Source: Tubiluchus corallicola
Taxonomy: Eukaryota; Priapulida; Priapulimorpha; Priapulimorphida; Tubiluchidae
Direction: 5' to 3'
Assembly: GCA_030141605.1 (NCBI GenBank)
Contig: JAQGDQ010000189.1
Location: forward strand, 60,001 to 124,000
Length of the DNA: 64,000 bases
Part shown: positions 57,466 to 64,000 of the stretch, one piece after another
Layout: the number at the start of each line of letters is the position of its first letter
Numbering within the stretch: the first letter of the stretch is position 1
Made by a program: the position numbers and the translations under genes
The notes under the pieces: generated by a model
Told to the model about the DNA's origin: nothing
Seen by the model: only the letters and a program-made list of their open reading frames with translations
Databases searched by the model: none

Positions 57466-59140
57466 GCACGGTTGAGTTACACCACACATGTGCATGCATT
57501 GTTGAATTTAACTACATACACGCGTGCATTGTTGAGTTTAACCACATACATGCATGCACTGTTGAGTTAAACCACATACGTGCATGCATTGTTGAGTTAA
57601 GCCACATACGTACATGCATTGTTGAGTTTAACCACATACGTACATGCATTGTTGAGTTAAGCCACATACGTGCATGCATTGTTGAGTTAAACCACATACG
57701 TGCATGCATTGTTGAGTTTAACCACATACGTGCATGCACTGTTGAGTTAAGCCACATACGTACATGCATTGTTGAGTTTAACCACGTACGTGCATGCATT
57801 GTTGAGTTAAGCCACATACGTACATGCATTGTTGAGTTTAACCACATACGTGCATGCATTGTTGAGTTAAGCCACATACGTACATGCATTGTTGAGTTAA
57901 GCCACAAACGTACATGCATTGTTGAGTTTAACCACATACGTGCGTGCATTGTTGAGTTTAACCACATACGTACATGCATTGTTGAGTTTAACCACATACG
58001 TACATGCATTGTTGAGTTAAACCACATACGTGCATGCATTGTTGAGTTTAACCACATACGTGCATGCATTGTTGAGTTTAACCACATACGTGCATGCATT
58101 GTTGAGTTAAGCCACATACGTGCATGCATTGTTGAGTTTAACCACATACGTACATGCATTGTTGAGTTTAACCACATACGTACATGCATTGTTGAGTTTA
58201 ACCACATACGTGCATGCATTGTTGAGTTTAACTACATACGTACATGCATTGTTGAGTTTAACCACATACGTGTGTGTGCATTGTTGAGTTTAACCACATA
58301 CGTGCATGCATTGTTGAGTTTAACCACATACGTACATGCATTGTTGAGTTTAACCACATACGTGCATGCATTGTTGAGTTTAACCACATACGTGCATGCA
58401 TTGTTGAGCTTAACCACATGTGTGCATGCATTGTTGAATTTAACTACATACGTGCGTGCATTGTTGAGTTTAACCACATACGTGTGTGCATTGTTGAGCT
58501 TAACCACATGTGTGCATGCATTGTTGAGTTTAACCACATACGTGCGTGCATTGTTGAGTTTAACCACATACGTGTGTGCATTGTTGAGCTTAATCACATA
58601 CGTGCATGCATTGTTGAGTTTAACCACATACGTATGCACTGTTGAGTTTAACCACATACGTGCATTGTTGAGTCATATGTACATGCATTGTTGAGTTTAA
58701 CCACATACGTGCATGCATTGTTGAGTTTAACCACATACGTACGTGCATTGTTGAGCTTAACCACATGTGTGCATGCATTGTGGAGTTTAACCACATACAC
58801 ACGTGTATTGTTGAGTTTAACCACATACACACGTGCATTGTTGAGCTTAACCACATGTGTGCACGCATTGTTGAATTTAACTACATACTTACGTGCATTG
58901 TTGAGCTTAACCACATATACACGTACATTGTTGAGTTTAACCACATACGTGTGTGCATTGTTGAGCTTAACCACATACACACGTGCATTGTTGAGCTTAA
59001 CCACATGTGTGCACGCATTGTTGAATTTAACTACATACTTACGTGCATTGTTGAGCTTAACCACATACACACGTGCATTGTTGAGTTTAACCGCATATCT
59101 ATGCGCACTGTTGAGTTTAACCACCTAGGCGTGAGCATTG
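57466..59140. repeat. 30-bp satellite, about 56 units
   Basis: The unit reads TGTTGAGTTTAACCACATAC followed by GTGCATGCAT with point variants (GTACATGCAT, GTGTGTGCAT, ACACACGTGCAT). Because 30 is a multiple of three, long frames without stops run on both strands. These are by-products of the repeat and not proteins. Units after 58,660 are more variable. No spacers, so it is not CRISPR. Confidence 0.95.
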
Positions 59141-60442
59141 TTGAAGGCACTGGAAACTTAGTGACTTCACTCCAAAATTAATACAACTTAATTTGTGCCT
59201 GTGCGAAGCTCTTCGTCAGTTTTGAAATATGATATAGTTATCAGCAATGTTGATATTAAAAACTAAGTTTGACACTCACTCACATTTTGCCTTCAGTTGG
59301 TGCCGTAATTATATAAAGTTAAAGGGTTAACGCAGCCGCTGAAGTTTACATTCTTTTTGTAATTGAGTCCTGCATCAAAGCCAATGACTCACCAAAAGTG
59401 TCCGGGGCCATTCTAGCGAAAAGGGAGAATTTCTCCACGTTGTCCCTTAACTGGTCGCACCCGATAACGATAGCAATTATCACAAAGTCTTAATAACAAT
59501 AAGTGCTCAGTGAAAACGTTATATTGTCCCCATTATCCAGGATGGCAAGTTATTTGGATGCTAGAGTTGAGACGGTTAGAGTCACCGTTAGGACTAACCA
59601 TTTAACCATTATTAAATGGTTAACTGTTCCCGATGACGTCATACATATAAGAAAATATCAAAAGCACACGAGTAAGCGCTGCTGTTCAAATGTAGTGTGC
59701 GCCAGCGAGAATGTTCAACATAGCGGCATCCGCGAATGAAAAGCTTTCTACCTACAACTTACCACTAAATGCATCTTGGGCAACCAGATTAATTGAAACA
59801 ATGTTGAAAATAGTACAATTTTATGAAAGTTGGACATTGCTAACTAAATACGCCAACTCGGAAAAGATATAAGGTTTCATTAGTATGGATATGTAGAAAA
59901 CTTGGCTAAGTAACGATTACACGATTAGTGATTTTCTAAATGGTTACATCAGTTAGCAGCTGGCTAAATGGTTAACTGTCTCAGCCATAATGGATGCGTA
60001 AAAAAGTGCGCAGTTTCTGTGTGAAATGAACTTTTTTGCTGCATGAGTTTTCGAGAAAGAAATCAACAAATATTCTGAAAAATTTCTAATTTTCTGACAG
60101 CAATTCCACGCGTCATTTTTCTAACGTCCTCACTGTAAAATGGACCTTAGGTAGATGAATTTACATAATGCATAATGTAAGGATTCATTCACACAGGTAG
60201 CTACTATTGTTGTGCAGATGGAGAAGTGCATTTGGTGGAATTGACAACCGACATTGGCAGGTTAATCAGACTCCTGGAACTGTTGTGGACTGAAGAAATT
60301 AATTGCTGGAAATACTGTTTTACATGCATAATTGTATTCTACATTGGATTCTACTCATAATCCAAATAAACACAATAATTAAGTGATCTATGCTTATGAG
60401 CTAAACTTGCTCTTCAGTGTGAAAAAACTACTACATTAAACT
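59141..60442. other. Eukaryotic stretch without recognisable gene
   Basis: I see no exon, repeat family or long frame I can support. A short hairpin, AACCATTTAA/TTAAATGGTT, lies at about 59,597-59,623. Confidence 0.4.
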
Positions 60443-60504
60443 CAGGAAGGCAAGTGTGCCTAGTTTTATATATATATATATAACTAGGCACACTTGCCTT
60501 CCTG
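60443..60504. repeat. Perfect palindrome with 23-bp arms
   Basis: The left arm (60,443-60,465; CAGGAAGGCAAGTGTGCCTA and three more bases) is the exact reverse complement of the right arm (60,482-60,504). A 16-base TA-rich spacer separates them. It could be the two joined ends of a DNA transposon or a hairpin-forming site. Confidence 0.85.
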
Positions 60505-61664
60505 CTAATATGCATATATATTAGCCTTGCCAGAGTTGGATACAATGTCATTGTCATGACGATGGCACTGTTTGCACAGGCTTATAGGTAGACATGAAAC
60601 ATTTAAGTGAAAAACGAGATGTTTTAGATCTAATCCTTGACCCTAAGATTCAGGGGTGAGGGTTGTTGTCATTAATTCGGCTGTCATAATTATTGAAAGA
60701 CCACAGAATTTTAGTAACGCAAGAAACACTACTTAGCCGTATTGCAGTTTTCCTCGAGGATTTATCTTTAGGCCATTTATCAGAGGGGAATTGCTGACAG
60801 AAAATAACAGCAAGTCTGGTCAGCATATGGATGGTTGGTTGCAAAGAGTGGTAGGTTTATCTGCTATGGCACTACGTCCACTTATTTATATCATTAAGGG
60901 AGGATTTATGTATGTGTGACTATAACTGTGGCACTTTTGCCAGTTCTGTATCTCATTTTAGGAGATTCCCTGGATACTGAATTGATTCTGATCCTTCCTC
61001 AGTATATTTTTGCAGTGTGTTTGTTCCTATACATATATAATGATCTTTATTTGCCATTAAAATACATTGATAATCACTGATAAAAACTTTACAGAGATGA
61101 TCAATCAGTGTTAGTTAATAAAAACTTACACTGCTAAAGGCAAATGCGTCAGTGCATTCTAAACTACTGTGCAGTAATGGAAAGTAACGACAAATAAAAT
61201 CAAACATATTTACAACTATGCACAAAAAAATGAAAAAATTATGATTTAATTAATATGGCAGTGGATACATAAATTCTGAATTAGTGTGTATGTTGTCGTA
61301 CTGGTGTGACGGTATTTCATATCTGGTTAATATTAGTGATTTTAATTTTGTTTTAAATGCTGATAGGGACTTCCTTTGTTTAACCTGTAATGGTAGAGAA
61401 ATCCAAAGTAGAATTGCTTGCTTGATTACAGAGTTCGTTCCATAGTGGGTATTTGTCCTATGTTGTTCCATAGTCCGATACAAAACATATAGCAGCAGCA
61501 AAATATTAAGAGATAACTACAAAGCGTATTAATAGGTGTCAGCACAAACTAAGTGCTAATGAAAAATTAAATTTAAAAACACAAATCAAATTTCATAACT
61601 ACGAGTAAATTAGTTAAACGAAAAGTAAATATTAAACTGAGCTCACACCTGCGACAGCACTCAC
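60505..61664. other. Eukaryotic stretch without recognisable gene
   Basis: No supported exon. It would be intron 2 or later of the minus-strand gene described at 61,665-62,565 if that gene extends further to the left. Confidence 0.35.
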
Positions 61665-61826
61665 CTGGCTTGAAAATTTTACAGTCCCTGCCATCAAGGA
61701 TGATCATGTCACTGAGAGCCAGCGCCCTCTCAAGGCAAAATGGCAAAATACTGGAAATGAATGCTGCACGAACATTCTCTGATAATTCATTTTCAAAATA
61801 CCGGGACAATCCCTCGACAGCGAATC
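61665..61826 (-). CDS. Coding exon 2 of a eukaryotic gene, possibly poly(ADP-ribose) glycohydrolase-like
   Basis: 162 bp, 53 whole codons plus split codons at both ends. On the minus strand it follows CTTTTATAG (acceptor) and ends CCAG before GTGAGT (donor). The peptide EGLSRYFENELSENVRAAFI then SSILPFCLERALALSDMIIL resembles the helical domain of metazoan PARG, whose pattern is F-x3-L-x4-R-x2-F-x3-ILP-x3-LAL. PARG removes poly(ADP-ribose) from proteins. The resemblance is by memory of the pattern only. It joins in phase to the exon at 62,406-62,565. Confidence 0.5.
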
Positions 61827-62405
61827 CTATAAAAGTTATATATCATCATTAAATAATAATAAGGTTAATTCATAAATACTGTTTTCTTTACATTCACATT
61901 TGTAAAAAACATATTTAAAAAACTTACAGCGAATAACCAATCCAAATCTACACTATATATAAAGACAGAATAGCTTACATATTTATAATTGTGTTACCAT
62001 AACAACCAAATGTATCAACAAACAAACAATACAGACGAAAGAAAATATTAGAAGATCGGAAGAAATACGATAATTCCGTACAGTGAAAAACCATTTAAAA
62101 CATTTATATTAAATGTACATAACACCTGCTATATTATTTACAGGGTTAATAAAGATTATTAGTAAGTACTCCAACTTATATCAGCACACGGAGATTCAAG
62201 TTATTAAAACGCCACTAATTGACTGAGCAAATCTGACACTGTCTAAATAACAACAAAAATGAACTTTGTAGAAAGTAAGTTCTTCATTGTGAAACACAAG
62301 TTTTGTATGTGTACATAAAAAAATGTTGTCTGATATATGCACTCAATCAGTTTTCAACTTTCAGTTTTAAGAAAAACGTAATCAAGTAATGTCGCAACAA
62401 CTCAC

Positions 62406-62565
62406 TGTAATTTTGGTCCGAATCATAACCAATTTCTCTCCAAACTACCGGCAATACGTCAATAAAGTCATCGATGCAGTCAACAGATTTCAACCGCGAC
62501 AGTGCAAGCTTTGCCTTCTGCCATTCACCCACGAAATCAACCGGGTGATTTACAACTGAAGACAT
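62406..62565 (-). CDS. First coding exon of the same eukaryotic gene
   Basis: 160 bp from ATG (MSSVVNHPVDFVGEWQKAKL) to a donor GTGAGT, 53 codons plus one base. The split codon A|GA joins the next exon in phase (giving Arg). The intron is 579 bp (61,827-62,405). The text WQKAKLALSRLKSVDCIDDF is compatible with the start of a PARG helical region but is not diagnostic. An upstream in-frame ATG at 62,583 is an alternative start. Confidence 0.5.
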
Positions 62566-64000
62566 CGTGTCCAAATGTCCCAATTACAAGACAGCTACTC
62601 CATCCTATGAAAAAATCAAACTTAGAAGGTCATAAAGCATCCTATGATAACAGAGGGATTGCAAAACGTCAATTAATCAGTGGGACTCCACCTCACAATG
62701 GAAAATCGGACACTGTGACTGGCTACTAGGGCTGAGTATTCTCTACCAGAAAGCGAATTCAAATCGAATCGAATTTCGGATTCCAATCGATCATCAAGTA
62801 ATAATGTTTAACCTCTTAGTCTTACATAAAGCCTTGACATCATGGACATATCATTGATCTACATAATTAGCCACTATTTCTTGTAGACGCCAGCATAACA
62901 CTAGATACATTTTTCTGAATAAGTGACAAATTGCTACAAAACGTACACTTATTTTTCCTCTTTTTCTCGTACGTTTATAGTTATTCTGTATGGTAGGACA
63001 GGGAGCAATGACTTAGTAACTGGCCATTTGCGATCTGTGTCGTACTATTATGTTTGTCCACCCATTGCTTACATTAGCCGCATATGCTAATAGAGTACTT
63101 CGGTTATAGAGTATTCATTGGTCTCTAGCAGGTTCGCTATGATTTTGCACTACATAGCAGAAAGCCAAGACAGTTTCGCGATTCTGAGGAACAGCAGGTA
63201 GAACCAAGACAAACAGAGTAATGAATTTCAATAAAAAACTATTCCTATATAATTTTAGTCCTTATACTTACCGAGAGCTGCTATCTGTTTAGAATAATAC
63301 TTTTAATATTTCGTTCATTTCGACTTATCACTAAATAAGATTAATATATTTCAACTTTCCCACCCGAAAAGAGAACTGCTACAAAAATCTGTGAAACGCC
63401 ATCTTTAAAATTAATCGTGCACAAATACGGAAAATTGCCAACGCCAACTTTACAAAACAGCAGTTGAATATTTAAAAGTAATTAATAATAACTATAAACT
63501 AATAATGATAATAATAATAATCATAATAATAATAATTAAACAATAATTAAAAAGAGGAGTATGACTGACTGGAATAGTGATCAGAAAATTGTAACTATCC
63601 TGAAAGCAGAGAGGAGAAAGGAAGCTAACATGAGTTAAGAACATGTCACTGACATGTAATTCGCCTTGAGTTGCCAACTGAAATCTCCTGTGTTTAACCA
63701 TTTAAGCACTCTGTATCTTTTTCCTTTTGCTGGTCTGGCTTCTACGCACTTTTTATGCGAGTCATAAGCAAGATAGAATTTCGTTATAACAGCTCCAACT
63801 CATCACTTTAAGGAGTGGCCATTGTCTTATAATGCTATTCTGTTCTCAATGGCTTAAAAAGCCGTAATCCAAAATAATGAACTTTACACCTCTAATTCCT
63901 ACACTAACTCTTTTTACAACAATTTTGCAATAACAACTGTTTGACGTAAATAGAATTCGCCTATCGGTCTTTTTTGTTTCACGTGTTTTTGTTTGATTGT
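62566..64000. other. Eukaryotic stretch, mostly unrecognised, with an ATA microsatellite
   Basis: If the minus-strand gene starts at 62,565, this would include its promoter side. About 63,505-63,545 is a degenerate ATA/ATT trinucleotide repeat. At 62,728-62,790 a GGGCTGAGTATTC start followed by repeated AATCGAAT resembles the end of a hAT-type non-autonomous element, but I cannot find the other end. Confidence 0.35.

Noticed and set aside
57447-58694. 415-codon open frame on the plus strand and shorter ones on the minus strand
   Set aside because: They are produced by a 30-bp satellite; the peptide is a ten-residue repeat and frames are open on both strands.
57466-59140. Possible CRISPR array because of regular 30-bp repeats
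   Set aside because: Units are directly joined with no unique spacers and there are no cas genes.
62728-62790. hAT-like transposon end (GGGCTGAGTATTC with AATCGAAT repeats)
   Set aside because: Only one end seen and no target duplication; kept as a remark, not as an element.

Overview
The window is a chimera of two kinds of DNA. Positions 1 to about 51,457 are a compact bacterial chromosome segment, and 51,458 to 64,000 are eukaryotic, most likely animal, non-coding and repeat-rich DNA. The bacterial part belongs to the Bacteroidota. It carries a GldG tail next to dnaN, a Bacteroidota-type OstA-like protein behind SurA, an Rnf operon led by rseC, a DUF2795 protein beside a PduO-type adenosyltransferase, TAnnTTTG-type promoter boxes, and hardly any Shine-Dalgarno sequences. 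I cannot name the species.

Bacterial layout: gldG tail, dnaN, a DnaQ-family exonuclease and a FAH-family hydrolase (0-3.2 kb). Next is a truncated surface-repeat gene with nested insertion sequences (3.2-6.3 kb): an IS256-family element sits inside a decayed ISAon1-type element. Then come YitT, RecQ, two different IMP dehydrogenases, a lipoprotein chaperone, SurA and an OstA-like protein (6.4-16.8 kb), and a second IS256 copy with clean 8-bp target duplications. DnaG, a sirtuin, UbiX, an IS256 remnant, ComF, riboflavin synthase, a YhbP-like flavoprotein, a ROK kinase and an FHS-type sugar transporter fill 18.3-27.4 kb. Small envelope and housekeeping genes follow (cyclophilin, LD-carboxypeptidase, YraN, S4 protein, GlyA, ClC channel, cobalamin adenosyltransferase, methyltransferase, RecG, tRNA-Val). 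The complete rseC-rnfBCDGEA operon occupies 39.9-45.5 kb. A methyltransferase, Hsp20, TrmD, ArgH and the first 70 codons of gltB close the bacterial part.

At about 50,500 gltB breaks off into an inverted copy of the rnfA start, rnfE and part of rnfG (50,497-51,457). At 51,457 that copy joins eukaryotic DNA directly. The eukaryotic part holds two fold-back repeat elements, a minisatellite of about 121 bp, a 30-bp satellite of about 56 units, a perfect 23-bp-arm palindrome, and two spliced-looking coding exons on the minus strand that weakly resemble the helical part of poly(ADP-ribose) glycohydrolase. The double junction may be an amplification or assembly chimera between a symbiont (or contaminant) and its host, or a real insertion. 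The sequence alone cannot decide.

The least explained bacterial signal is a family of about 135-bp intergenic elements dispersed through the bacterial part, several lying just upstream of genes and in the same orientation. I found no CRISPR array, prophage, toxin or defence system.
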